A stretch of DNA of 64,000 nucleotides from DATHKG01 sp035489435 (GTDB lineage Bacteria; Bacteroidota; Bacteroidia; Chitinophagales; Chitinophagaceae): NCBI GenBank assembly GCA_035489435.1, contig DATHKG010000064.1; one strand, written 5' to 3'. The notes beneath the pieces are model-generated. The model was given only the letters and a program-made list of their open reading frames with translations, searched no databases and had not been told where the DNA came from. Each line of letters starts with the position of its first letter. The stretch's first letter is position 1. Below are positions 46,614-56,610 of the stretch, piece after piece. The position numbers and the translations under genes are program-made.

Positions 46614-49022
46614 ATGCTCAGGAACTATATTAAAACTGCATGGAGGAACCTTTGGAAGAATTCCTTCTTTTCTTCCCTTAATATATTGGGTCTGGCCACA
46701 GGTATGGCAGCCTGTATCGTCATCATGCTTTTTGTTCACTATGAAAAAAGCTTTGATAGATTTCATACTAAAAACATTTACCGGTTGGATGAGGTTCAGA
46801 GTTTTCCAGGTATGGTAGCACCACAGAAAGTTGCTTTATCTATGTACCCAATGGGCCCGGTAATGAAAAAGGAATACCCGCAGATCCTGGATTTCACCAG
46901 GATGAATGCCCGGAACAATATGGATTTGAACTTTGGCGATAAAAAGATAGTGTTCCCAAAAATACTTTGTGCTGATTCGAACTTCCTCCAGATGTTCAAT
47001 TTCAAATTGATACATGGTAATAGTAAATCAGTGCTTGAAAAACCGAACAGCATAGTATTAACGGAAACTTCGGCTAAAAGTTTGTTTGGCAATACCGACC
47101 CTATGGGTAAAACAGTCAGCAGGTTTGATGGCGATACAATTATATTCAAGGTTACTGGTATACTAAAAGATATTCCTAAAACTTCTCATCTGCAATTTGA
47201 TGGTGTTTTTTCATTCAGTACTATAGCAAATCCCGAGATGATGAATAACTGGGGAGGCAACTGGCTCATTACTTATTTTGAAATCGCACCCAATACAAAT
47301 ATCGCCAGTCTTGAAAAGAAATTTCCGGAAATACTAAAAAAATACATGAGTGAGGAAGGCCGGAAATTCTATGAATTATTTTTACAGCCACTGAAAGATG
47401 TGCATGCAAATTCAGTAGACATAACACATGACTACCATAACTTCCAGAAGTTTGATAAACGATATACAGGTATATTTTCAATCATTGCTATAATTGTCTT
47501 GTTGATAGCCTGTATCAACTTCATGAATCTTGCAACTGCAAAATCAGCAAACAGGGCAAGGGAGGTTGGTGTACGGAAATCTATCGGTGCGTTAAGAATA
47601 CAACTTGGATTCCAATTCATCAGTGAGTCTGTTTTGATTTGCCTGTTTTCCCTCCTGCTTGCTATAATTATGGTGGTTCTTGCTTTACCTTATGTCAGAA
47701 ACCTTAGCGAGAGAGAACTGGAGTTTCCATTGTTCACCGATCCTGCATTGTTTGGAATTCTTTTCGGAGGTACGATCCTGACAGGTATTATCGCTGGGCT
47801 TTATCCCTCTCTTTATCTTTCATCATTCCAGCCAGCGAGGGTGCTCAAAGGATCTATAGTATCCGGAAAATCAAAAAGCATTTTTCGTAATGCGTTAGTT
47901 GTGACTCAATTTACCGGTTCTGTTTTTCTAATTATTGCAACCATTTTCGCGGTGAAACAACTTCGGTTTATGCAGGATAAAGATCCCGGATTTAATCGTG
48001 AGCAAGTCATGATGCTGCAGCTAAATAACAAAACTTTTCCGAAATACAATGCCATTAAAGAATCACTGCTCGGATCCACAGCAGTGGTTGCCGTTTCTGC
48101 ATCGCAACAAAGACTTGGAAATAATCTCCATCAAACAGGCGTTGTTTATCATGGTACCAACGGTGCTAAAGAGTTGGCTGTTTCACAGAATGTAGTAGAC
48201 CCTGATTTCCTTACTCTATATAAAATTGAATTGATTGCAGGGCGGAACTTTTCCAAAGACTATCAGACAGATAACGGCAAGGCATATATCATCAATGAAA
48301 ATTTAGCGAGGGAACTTTTGAGAGACGACAAAAGTTCAAAACTCGAATCGCTCATAGGTAAACGATTTGGCTTTGGCGGCATGGATTCGGTTGGGTCTAT
48401 TATCGGGATTACAAAAAACTTCAACTTTAATTCCCTGCATCATAAAGTCGAAACACTTTGCCTGCTTACACAGAAAGACTGGGGTTATTCGGAAATGTCG
48501 GTTCGTTTAAAAGGTTCAGATTCCAAAGCTGCAATTGAGCAGGTGAAAGCAATATGGAAGAAAGTTGTACCAGACTACCCTATCGATTATAAATTTCTGG
48601 ATGAACATTTTAATGAGCTATACAAATCAGACAAACAGGTCAGCGAAGTTGTGGGTATTCTTGCCGGACTTGCGATACTTATCAGCTGTCTTGGTTTATT
48701 TGGGCTTGCCTCTTTTTCCGCTGAAAAACGAATTAAAGAAATAGGGATACGGAAGGTGCTTGGCGCCTCTGTTCAAAGTATGGTCAGCCTGCTGTCTGTT
48801 GATTTTGTAAGGCTCGTTATCCTCGCTAATGTTATTGCCTGGCCGATTGCCTGGTTTGCATTAACCAACTGGCTTGAAGGTTTTGCATTCCGTATCGAAA
48901 TCAATTGGTGGATTTTTGCCCTGGCCGGTTTTGCTTCACTTGTAATTGCACTATTAACAGTTTCTTTCCAGGCAATCAAAGCAGCCTGGGCTAACCCTGT
49001 TAAGAGTCTGAAGGCAGAATAG
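46614..49022 (+). CDS. FtsX/MacB-type double permease 5
   Basis: 802 residues, eight membrane segments. Coupling motifs REVGVRKSIGALR and KEIGIRKVLGASV; the lysine-serine in RKSIG is unusual among the siblings. First domain has LFGNTDPMGKT, and the second has IAGRNFSKDYQ and TKNFNFNSLHH. The closest relative in the array by eye is permease 4. The 75-base gap before it is longer than those around it and could hold an internal promoter, although no box is evident. Confidence 0.92.
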   Translation: MLRNYIKTAWRNLWKNSFFSSLNILGLATGMAACIVIMLFVHYEKSFDRFHTKNIYRLDEVQSFPGMVAPQKVALSMYPMGPVMKKEYPQILDFTRMNARNNMDLNFGDKKIVFPKILCADSNFLQMFNFKLIHGNSKSVLEKPNSIVLTETSAKSLFGNTDPMGKTVSRFDGDTIIFKVTGILKDIPKTSHLQFDGVFSFSTIANPEMMNNWGGNWLITYFEIAPNTNIASLEKKFPEILKKYMSEEGRKFYELFLQPLKDVHANSVDITHDYHNFQKFDKRYTGIFSIIAIIVLLIACINFMNLATAKSANRAREVGVRKSIGALRIQLGFQFISESVLICLFSLLLAIIMVVLALPYVRNLSERELEFPLFTDPALFGILFGGTILTGIIAGLYPSLYLSSFQPARVLKGSIVSGKSKSIFRNALVVTQFTGSVFLIIATIFAVKQLRFMQDKDPGFNREQVMMLQLNNKTFPKYNAIKESLLGSTAVVAVSASQQRLGNNLHQTGVVYHGTNGAKELAVSQNVVDPDFLTLYKIELIAGRNFSKDYQTDNGKAYIINENLARELLRDDKSSKLESLIGKRFGFGGMDSVGSIIGITKNFNFNSLHHKVETLCLLTQKDWGYSEMSVRLKGSDSKAAIEQVKAIWKKVVPDYPIDYKFLDEHFNELYKSDKQVSEVVGILAGLAILISCLGLFGLASFSAEKRIKEIGIRKVLGASVQSMVSLLSVDFVRLVILANVIAWPIAWFALTNWLEGFAFRIEINWWIFALAGFASLVIALLTVSFQAIKAAWANPVKSLKAE

Positions 49023-49048
49023 AATTTTAAGAAATAAAACATTTTATA

Positions 49049-51385
49049 ATGATCAGGAATTATTTTAAAACAGCCTGGCGCAATCTTATCCGTAACAAAG
49101 GTTTTGCTGTTACAAACCTGGTGAGCCTTACTATCGGCATTACTTCAACTATCCTTATCCTGCTTTGGGTCCATAACGAACTTTCCTGGAACAAGCATTA
49201 CAAAAATTACAATTCTACTTACCAGGTATATGCCAACCGGAATTTCAACGGTAGCATTTATACCGACAATTCGGTCATTTTGCCACTGGCAGATGTGTTG
49301 GAGAGTGAACTTCCACAGGTTAAGAATGCAGCTTTTACTTCTTATGGTGAAGATCGAATTTTATCAACCGGTGACAAAAAACTCAAAAAAACGGGTTACA
49401 GGGTAAGTAAACATTATTTTAAAATTTTTTCGTCTGATGTTTTGAGAGGAGATCTCGAAACAGCACTGACAACACCTGATGCATTTGTAGTAACCAGGAG
49501 CACTGCCCTGGCCTTATTTAACAGTGAAGATGTAATCAATAAGATTATACGTGTAGATAATAGTCGTGATGTGAAAATAACCGCTGTCATTGATGATGTA
49601 CCTCAAAACTCATCATTCATTCTTGATTTCATTGCTCCATATGATTTTGAACCCGCAGCCATGCAGGACTGGACCAACTCATATTCTAATGTTTTTGTTC
49701 AAACAAGCGGAGTAAAAGATGATGCTGCCCTTGAAAAGGCAGTGAATAAAATCATCGCTAAACATAGTGACAACAGAAATTCTACTTACTTTTTGCATCC
49801 AATGAAAAAGTGGCGGCTGTACAGTGAATTCAGGGATGGAAAGAATACGGGTGGATTGATCACATATGTAAAGATGTTTTCCATAATTGCAGTCGTGATC
49901 CTTTTGATTGGCTGTATAAATTTTATGAATTTATCCACTGCCCGATCAGAAAAACGTGCCCGGGAAGTTGGTATCAGAAAAACATTGGGTTCCGGGAAAA
50001 CCCAGTTGATGTTCCAGTTTTTCTGCGAGTCGGTTATTTTAGCAATGATTGCTTTGATTATTTCTGTTTTTGTGGTTTACCTCGTTTTGCCATTGTTTAA
50101 TGGATTAATCGACAAGCAACTTGAACTCCCGTTGAATGCCTGGCAGTTTTGGTTGCTGGCTATTGGCATCATCGTTTTTACAGGGCTTGTTGCCGGAAGT
50201 TATCCTGCGATCTATTTATCCTCATTTAACCCTGTGAATGTGCTTAAAGGTACTTTTCTACCGGGTAAAGCAGCTTCAACCCCAAGACGGATACTTGTAA
50301 TTGCCCAGTTCGTAATATCAATACTATTAATTTCTTCCACCATCATCATCTACCAACAAATTCAACACGTAAAAAACCGGGATCTGGGTTATAAAACTGA
50401 TAACCTGCTCATGCTTCCTTCCACTGCAGACATAGGCCGGAATATCCAGGCGATCCGGAATGAACTGATACAGTCGGGAGACGTGTTTTCCCTGACACAG
50501 ACGTCCTCTCCCATTACCGAGATTTATAACTATACCCCTGCTCCGGATTATGAAGGCAAACCTGATGGTCAGATGATTGTTTCTTCAATCGGTGTATCAC
50601 AGGACTTTACAAAAACCATGGGAATTAAACTGCTTGAAGGCAGTGATTTTGGCAATACTCCTGCTGACACTTCTTCAATGCTGTTGAACGGAGCTGCCGT
50701 CAAGACAATGGGTTTAAAAAATCCTGTCGGTACCACCATGCGGTATGGCAACCGTAACTTTGTAGTAAGAGGCGTCACTGAAAATGTAGTTATGACTTCT
50801 CCTTATCAACCTGTAGATCCTATGATCATCATGTACCGGCAGAATGCAAGTGGTACAGTAACCATAAGGCTTAACTCAAATACGCCGCCGCAGAAAGCAA
50901 TCGGTACCATAGAAAAAATTTTCACAAAGTATAATCCCGGGTCGCCATTTGAATACCGGTTTGTAGATGCTGAATTCAACACAAAATTCATAACCGAAGA
51001 ACTGATCGGGAAACTTACGAATTTGTTTGCCGGGCTTGCCATTTTTATCTGCTGCCTTGGCATGGCGGGACTTGCCTCTTATACTATCGAAAGAAGAATC
51101 AGGGAAATCAGTGTCAGGAAGATCCTTGGCGCTTCTGTTCAGCAATTACTGATGTTAATAGCCAGTGAGTTTATCAAACTGGTATTAATTGCTTTTGTAA
51201 TTGCTGTACCATTGACCTGGTGGGCTATGAATAACTGGTTGCAAAACTATTCATACCGGGTTAAGGTAGAGGGATGGATATTCGGATTGGTTGGTATGAT
51301 CGTAATTTTAATAACTATGACGATAGTTTGGCTAAATATCGCCAGAACAGCATATGCGAACCCGGCAAAGAAATTAAGAACATAA
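49049..51385 (+). CDS. FtsX/MacB-type double permease 6 (divergent)
   Basis: 778 residues, the shortest and most diverged of the nine. The first half is normal (REVGIRKTLGSGK coupling motif). In the second periplasmic domain, the usual GRNF is replaced by EGSDFGNTP, and the DFHxxSL motif is lost (GVTENVVMTSPYQ). The last coupling motif is REISVRKILGAS after GMAGLASYTIERR, without the GLFGL of its siblings. It ends NPAKKLRT. The gene is intact, so altered function rather than decay is suggested. Its closest sibling appears to be permease 8. Confidence 0.9.
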   Translation: MIRNYFKTAWRNLIRNKGFAVTNLVSLTIGITSTILILLWVHNELSWNKHYKNYNSTYQVYANRNFNGSIYTDNSVILPLADVLESELPQVKNAAFTSYGEDRILSTGDKKLKKTGYRVSKHYFKIFSSDVLRGDLETALTTPDAFVVTRSTALALFNSEDVINKIIRVDNSRDVKITAVIDDVPQNSSFILDFIAPYDFEPAAMQDWTNSYSNVFVQTSGVKDDAALEKAVNKIIAKHSDNRNSTYFLHPMKKWRLYSEFRDGKNTGGLITYVKMFSIIAVVILLIGCINFMNLSTARSEKRAREVGIRKTLGSGKTQLMFQFFCESVILAMIALIISVFVVYLVLPLFNGLIDKQLELPLNAWQFWLLAIGIIVFTGLVAGSYPAIYLSSFNPVNVLKGTFLPGKAASTPRRILVIAQFVISILLISSTIIIYQQIQHVKNRDLGYKTDNLLMLPSTADIGRNIQAIRNELIQSGDVFSLTQTSSPITEIYNYTPAPDYEGKPDGQMIVSSIGVSQDFTKTMGIKLLEGSDFGNTPADTSSMLLNGAAVKTMGLKNPVGTTMRYGNRNFVVRGVTENVVMTSPYQPVDPMIIMYRQNASGTVTIRLNSNTPPQKAIGTIEKIFTKYNPGSPFEYRFVDAEFNTKFITEELIGKLTNLFAGLAIFICCLGMAGLASYTIERRIREISVRKILGASVQQLLMLIASEFIKLVLIAFVIAVPLTWWAMNNWLQNYSYRVKVEGWIFGLVGMIVILITMTIVWLNIARTAYANPAKKLRT

Positions 51386-51445
51386 TAAATTATCCTGGTA
51401 AAGCCAGGGATAGAATACTGCTTCCCGCACAACTAAAAGGAAATT

Positions 51446-53836
51446 ATGATAAGGCGAAATCTCTTACATGCGTTTAGAAGCATGAGATATTCAAAAGCGA
51501 CTACACTAATAAATGTCTGCGGCCTCGGTATAGCGGCCGCAGCCTTTTTATTATTACTGCATCATGTAAGCTTTGAAAGGAGTTATGAACTATTTCATAG
51601 TAAATCCGACCGGATAGCAAGACTCACGATTGATCTTTATGACGGACCAGGGATCATAGGAACAGATTGCGAAACATATCCTCCCATGGGACCGACTCTT
51701 AAAAAGGAATTGCCGGAAGTCGTCGATTTCGTGAGATTACAGGATTATAGCCCGGTTGAAGTAAAGGAAGCAAACCAGGTATTTGCCCTGGATAAATTAT
51801 ATGCGGCAGATCCAAGCATATTCTCGGTTTTTGACTATCGTCTGATCGAAGGTGACAAGCTAACTGCGTTATCAAAACCTATGCAGGCCGTGGTTAGCGA
51901 AAAAATTGCAAAGCGTTTGTTTGGGACTGGCCAGGCTGTTGGCAGGGTCATTAAGGTGAATACCCACCCTATGATCATAACCGGTATTATACAGGATGTA
52001 CCACTGAACACACATCTCCGTTTCGATCTGCTTGTCTCTTTTAGTTCTGTACCAACACTTGGGGGTGACACAACTACATGGCAAGGTAACAATAACTTCA
52101 CGTATCTATTACTTAAGAAGGATACTGATCTGAAAGCCCTTAACAGTAAACTTAGTGTATTTGCCAAAGCAAGACTTAAGCATGAAAATGTTGTTGCCCA
52201 GGGAATAAAAGATATCCACTTATTGTCAAACCGTTCTTTTGAACCTGACATAAACGGAGACATAAAAACTGTAAATTTTTTGACGGTCGTTGCAATACTT
52301 ATTGTTATTATCGGATGTATTAACTATGTTAATCTTGTTACAGCAAATGCCTCTGACCGGGCTAAAGAGGCGGGTATGCGCAAGCTGCTCGGGTCATCCA
52401 GGTCATCTCTGGCGCAGCAATATCTCGCAGAAACATTGATGGTTAACATCCTCGCCTTCGCCTTCGCACTACTTCTTATCGAAGTTGTTTATCCTTATTA
52501 CCTGGCACTTACGGGCAAAAAATTTCGTCAACATATTTTCCTGGAACCATCTTTTTGGTCAGCATTTTCGGTCTTATTCATGATTAATGCTTTATTGAGT
52601 GGACTGTATCCTGCATTTGTGTTGTCTTCCATCAAGCCAACGGCTGTTATCCGCCGCAAATTCACCCAGTCTACCACAGGCACTTTACTCAGAAAGGGGC
52701 TCGTGGTAGGGCAGTTCGCAGTGTCCATAATCGTATTAATTGCTTCCGTAGTAGTGTACAGGCAAGTGACTTTTATGCGCAGCCAGGAAATGGGAATGAA
52801 TTCGAGCCAATTGCTTGTGTTAAAAGGTCCCTTGACTTCTGATCCCGATTCGATACATATTCATCGGATAAAAAGTTTCAAAAATCAGCTTCAGAATATC
52901 GATGCAGTTAGCCAGATTACAACAAGTGGTGCTGTGCCTGGAGAAAATATTAATCAGCTCAATACAACTACAGGCGTTGTGAAATTCGGAAGCAATATTG
53001 AATCAGGTCTCAACTATTGCAATTATGATATTGATGAAAACTTCCTTCCTTCCATGCAGATAAAACTGGCTGCAGGCCGGAACTTCAGACCAAATAATGA
53101 AAGAAATGAAGTATTACTGAATGAAGAGGCCGCGCGACTTCTCGGCTATGCATCTCCGGAAGAGGCTATCGGTGGCAAAATAACATATTCAAGACGGGGG
53201 ACGAAATATTCAACAGTTGTTGGAGTGATCATGGATTACAAACAAGGTTCAGTAAAGGATGCAATGCTTCCTATCATTCATACATATTCGCAAACCAATG
53301 ACAGTTATTATTCCCTTAAAATAAATACCGGTAATCTTGACCAGACCATTTCAGGTATAGAAAAAATATGGAAGTCCTCCTTTCCTGAAAATTCATTCCA
53401 ATATTTTTTCCTGGATGAGTTGATAGACCGTCAATACAGATCGGATCTTAGATTCGGACAAATAATCGGTATATTTTCCGCATTGACTCTTTTTATTACC
53501 TGTCTTGGAATACTTGGATTAACTGCAGCCACTATTTCAAAACGTACGAGGGAGATAGGGATACGCAAAGTGCTGGGAGCATCGGTAAACAGTATCGTGT
53601 CATTGATCACCAGGGATTTCATCAGTCTCGTTTGTATTGCCATTCTTATCGCATCACCGGTTGCCTGGTTGCTCATGAATGAATGGCTCAAAGATTATCA
53701 TACCAGGATAAATATTGGCTGGTGGATTTTTGTTGCGGCCGGTTCACTCGCCCTTGCAGTTGCCATTATAACCATAAGTTACCAGGCCATTAAAGCTGCA
53801 ATTGCTAACCCCGTCAATAGTCTTAAGGCAGATTGA
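51446..53836 (+). CDS. FtsX/MacB-type double permease 7
   Basis: 796 residues, eight membrane segments. Coupling motifs KEAGMRKLLGSSR (alanine and methionine where the others have V/I-G-V/I) and REIGIRKVLGASV. The first domain has LFGTGQAVGR for the YFGN motif. The second opens LLVLKGPLTSDPD with a GAVPGE turn and lacks DFH (VIMDYKQGSVKD). These features pair it with permease 3. The gap to permease 8 is 143 bases, which contains a short 6-base inverted repeat but no clear promoter. Confidence 0.91.
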   Translation: MIRRNLLHAFRSMRYSKATTLINVCGLGIAAAAFLLLLHHVSFERSYELFHSKSDRIARLTIDLYDGPGIIGTDCETYPPMGPTLKKELPEVVDFVRLQDYSPVEVKEANQVFALDKLYAADPSIFSVFDYRLIEGDKLTALSKPMQAVVSEKIAKRLFGTGQAVGRVIKVNTHPMIITGIIQDVPLNTHLRFDLLVSFSSVPTLGGDTTTWQGNNNFTYLLLKKDTDLKALNSKLSVFAKARLKHENVVAQGIKDIHLLSNRSFEPDINGDIKTVNFLTVVAILIVIIGCINYVNLVTANASDRAKEAGMRKLLGSSRSSLAQQYLAETLMVNILAFAFALLLIEVVYPYYLALTGKKFRQHIFLEPSFWSAFSVLFMINALLSGLYPAFVLSSIKPTAVIRRKFTQSTTGTLLRKGLVVGQFAVSIIVLIASVVVYRQVTFMRSQEMGMNSSQLLVLKGPLTSDPDSIHIHRIKSFKNQLQNIDAVSQITTSGAVPGENINQLNTTTGVVKFGSNIESGLNYCNYDIDENFLPSMQIKLAAGRNFRPNNERNEVLLNEEAARLLGYASPEEAIGGKITYSRRGTKYSTVVGVIMDYKQGSVKDAMLPIIHTYSQTNDSYYSLKINTGNLDQTISGIEKIWKSSFPENSFQYFFLDELIDRQYRSDLRFGQIIGIFSALTLFITCLGILGLTAATISKRTREIGIRKVLGASVNSIVSLITRDFISLVCIAILIASPVAWLLMNEWLKDYHTRINIGWWIFVAAGSLALAVAIITISYQAIKAAIANPVNSLKAD

Positions 53837-53979
53837 AAATTCATTATGAAGTAAAAATATTCTTCGTAAACTGTAACACCGGCAAGCAGAAAATCGTCTA
53901 TCTAACTATGACCAGATTGTTGAAGTATAATCTGATCTGACTATATTTTCCAGCCACTAACTGTAAAAAACAAGTAATA

Positions 53980-56367
53980 ATGTTCAAGAATTACCTGAAG
54001 ATTGCCTGGAGAAGCATCAGAAAAAATAAAGTGTCCTCTGTTATAAATATTACCGGGCTCACCATAGGACTCACTTGCTGTTTGCTGATTGCATTGTACA
54101 TAAAAAATGAACTGAGTTATGACAAGTTCCAGGTGAATGGTGACCGGATTGCGCGGGTCATCATGGAATACAAAATAGGTAATGACGGCAAATCCGGAAC
54201 CTTCACAAGCACAAAGGTGTTCCCTGAATTTAAACGACAGTTTCCTGAAGTTGTTTCCGGGGTGAGGATGACGAGGACCTCAAGAATTACAAAATATGGG
54301 GACAAGCTTTTTGATGAAAAAAAATTTCTTTTTGCCGACTCAACTTTTTTTGAAGTTTTTTCTTTCAAATTATTGAAAGGGTTACCTGGCCAGGTTTTAA
54401 AGGCACCTAAAACTATAGTTCTTACTGAAGATGCTGCGAAAAAGTATTTTGGAAACGAGAATCCTGTTGGTAAAATACTCAAGACCGGTTCCGACGCTAC
54501 TGATTTCCTGGTTACAGGTGTTATGGAAAACTGTCCGACCAACTCGCAGCTAAAATTTGATATGGTGGCCTCTTTTTCATCACTCGGACCCGCACAGGAG
54601 AAAACATGGTGGAATGCCAACTACACAACATATCTTTTATTAAGGGATCCGGCCTCGTTTGCATCCCTTTCGCGAAAGATTCCTCCCTTCATGAAAAAAG
54701 AATTTGCCAATGAACCCACAGTATCATTAAACTTTCATCTTGAGCCTTATACAAAAGTTCACCTCCATTCACCTCATGATGGTTTTGAACCAAACAATAA
54801 CATTGTTTATATCTATATGCTGGCAGGGATCGCTTTGCTGATACTTGCCATCGCCTGCTTCACATATATCAATCTCAGTACTGCCAGGTCTATGGAAAGG
54901 GCAAGAGAAGTCGGCATACGCAAAGTTGTCGGTGCCATAAGGAAACAGATATTCTGGCAGTTCATTGGTGAATCAGTACTGATTACCTTCATTGCACTCC
55001 TGCTTTCGATTGGAGCCGCCATATTGGTGTTACCCTGGTTTAATACACTCGCTGACAAAAACCTGGAGGCATACCAGGTAATGGATCCTGCTGTATTGAT
55101 GACCGGTATTTTTATTATAGCAATAATCAGTCTCCTGGCGGGAAGTTATCCTGCTCTTATTCTTTCAGGGTTTAACCCGGTTAAAGTGTTGAAAGGTGCT
55201 TTCAAGAATACAAATTCCGGGCTCTGGTTGAGAAAATCCCTTACGGTTTTCCAGTTTGTTATTTCGGTGTTCCTGATAATTGCAACCTTTACTATTCAAC
55301 ATCAGTTAAATTTTATCCGCAATAAAAAGCTTGGTTATGACCGGGACCAGGTATTAGTACTTCCAACCGATGACAAAATTTTAAAAGCCATCGACCTCCT
55401 TAAAATTGAATTCAGGAAAAATGGTCATGTACAGAATATATCGATGGCATATAATACGCCCAATCATATAAAGGGTGGCTATTCAATGAAAAACAACATG
55501 ATGGCCGATGCGGAAGAAATGGGTGTAACAGCTAATCCGGTTGACCAGGATTTCATAAAAACTACTGGTCTGCAATTAATCACCGGTACTGACTATTCAG
55601 TGCAGGATATGAAAGACGTAGCCCACGAAGATGAATCCAAAAATGTTTACCAGTTTATAATCAATGAATCGGCTGCCGCAGCGCTCGGATGGAGTGCCCG
55701 GGATGCTATCGGTAAAAAAATGTTCCTCGGCGATGACAGACCTGGTTTCGTAAAAGGTGTCGTCAAAGACTTCCATTTCGAATCCCTGCATAATCCTATC
55801 AAGCCCCTCGTTTTGTTCCCTGGCTCCTGGTTTGGTGTGATTATGATAAAACTCGAAGGCAAGGACATCTCCCGAACCATCGCTTCTATTGGAGCCAGCT
55901 GGAAGCAACTTGTACCTCACCGGCCATTTGAATATCATTTTCTGGATGAAGATTTCAATAAAATGTATATGTCTGAAATGAAGATGGGACAAATTCTAAA
56001 TGTTTTTGCCGGTATGGCTGTCCTTTTAGCCTGTCTTGGATTGTTTGGTTTGTCTTCATATGCAGCCCAACAAAGAATCAAAGAGATCGGCATAAGGAAA
56101 ATCCTCGGTGCTTCTTTGCTCCAACTGGCATCTATTCTTTCCAAAGATTTTGTAAAGCTTGCCCTGGTAGCATTCCTGATTGCCGCACCATTAGCCTGGC
56201 TGGTAATGTCCGACTGGTTGCAAAATTTCAATTACAGAGTAAGCCTCAGTTGGTGGATATTTCTCATTGCCGGTTCAGTATCATTATTGATCGCCTTACT
56301 AACAGTCAGCATCCAGGCCATAAAAGTTGCCCTGACCAACCCCGTCAAAAATCTAAAAACAGACTAA
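53980..56367 (+). CDS. FtsX/MacB-type double permease 8
   Basis: 795 residues, eight membrane segments. Coupling motifs REVGIRKVVGAIR and KEIGIRKILGASL. First domain KYFGNENPVGK; second VVKDFHFESLHNPIKPL, the canonical form. Start of the second periplasmic domain (VLVLPTDDKILKAIDLL) resembles permease 6 (LLMLPSTADIGRNIQAI). Ends NPVKNLKTD. It is followed by the largest gap of the array (243 bases), which carries a long imperfect inverted repeat. Confidence 0.92.
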   Translation: MFKNYLKIAWRSIRKNKVSSVINITGLTIGLTCCLLIALYIKNELSYDKFQVNGDRIARVIMEYKIGNDGKSGTFTSTKVFPEFKRQFPEVVSGVRMTRTSRITKYGDKLFDEKKFLFADSTFFEVFSFKLLKGLPGQVLKAPKTIVLTEDAAKKYFGNENPVGKILKTGSDATDFLVTGVMENCPTNSQLKFDMVASFSSLGPAQEKTWWNANYTTYLLLRDPASFASLSRKIPPFMKKEFANEPTVSLNFHLEPYTKVHLHSPHDGFEPNNNIVYIYMLAGIALLILAIACFTYINLSTARSMERAREVGIRKVVGAIRKQIFWQFIGESVLITFIALLLSIGAAILVLPWFNTLADKNLEAYQVMDPAVLMTGIFIIAIISLLAGSYPALILSGFNPVKVLKGAFKNTNSGLWLRKSLTVFQFVISVFLIIATFTIQHQLNFIRNKKLGYDRDQVLVLPTDDKILKAIDLLKIEFRKNGHVQNISMAYNTPNHIKGGYSMKNNMMADAEEMGVTANPVDQDFIKTTGLQLITGTDYSVQDMKDVAHEDESKNVYQFIINESAAAALGWSARDAIGKKMFLGDDRPGFVKGVVKDFHFESLHNPIKPLVLFPGSWFGVIMIKLEGKDISRTIASIGASWKQLVPHRPFEYHFLDEDFNKMYMSEMKMGQILNVFAGMAVLLACLGLFGLSSYAAQQRIKEIGIRKILGASLLQLASILSKDFVKLALVAFLIAAPLAWLVMSDWLQNFNYRVSLSWWIFLIAGSVSLLIALLTVSIQAIKVALTNPVKNLKTD

Positions 56368-56381
56368 CCTTAAGAGAAATA

Positions 56382-56471
56382 TGAATTATGAGTTATGAAT
56401 TATGAAAGAAAATATGAAATACTAATCTCATAACTGGGTTTAATAACTCATAATTCATAATTCATAATTCA
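56382..56471. repeat. Long AT-rich inverted repeat between permeases 8 and 9
   Basis: Arms 56382-56405 and 56448-56471 match as reverse complements at 23 of 24 positions and are made of repeated gaattat/cataatt words. The loop is 42 bases and includes a second smaller complement (ctcataact). It lies just after the permease 8 stop. It may terminate, attenuate or stabilise the long transcript, or be a mobile short repeat. Confidence 0.7.
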
Positions 56472-56610
56472 CTTCTGTGTTCATTATCGGACAGTTTTTG
56501 TATCGAAAACGAACTGATTCGTATCAAATTTTAGTACAATTAAGTGAACATCAACCTGTTACAAACTGGCATATCATTGTTTATAAGATAGTGCACAAAT
56601 TAATTGACGG

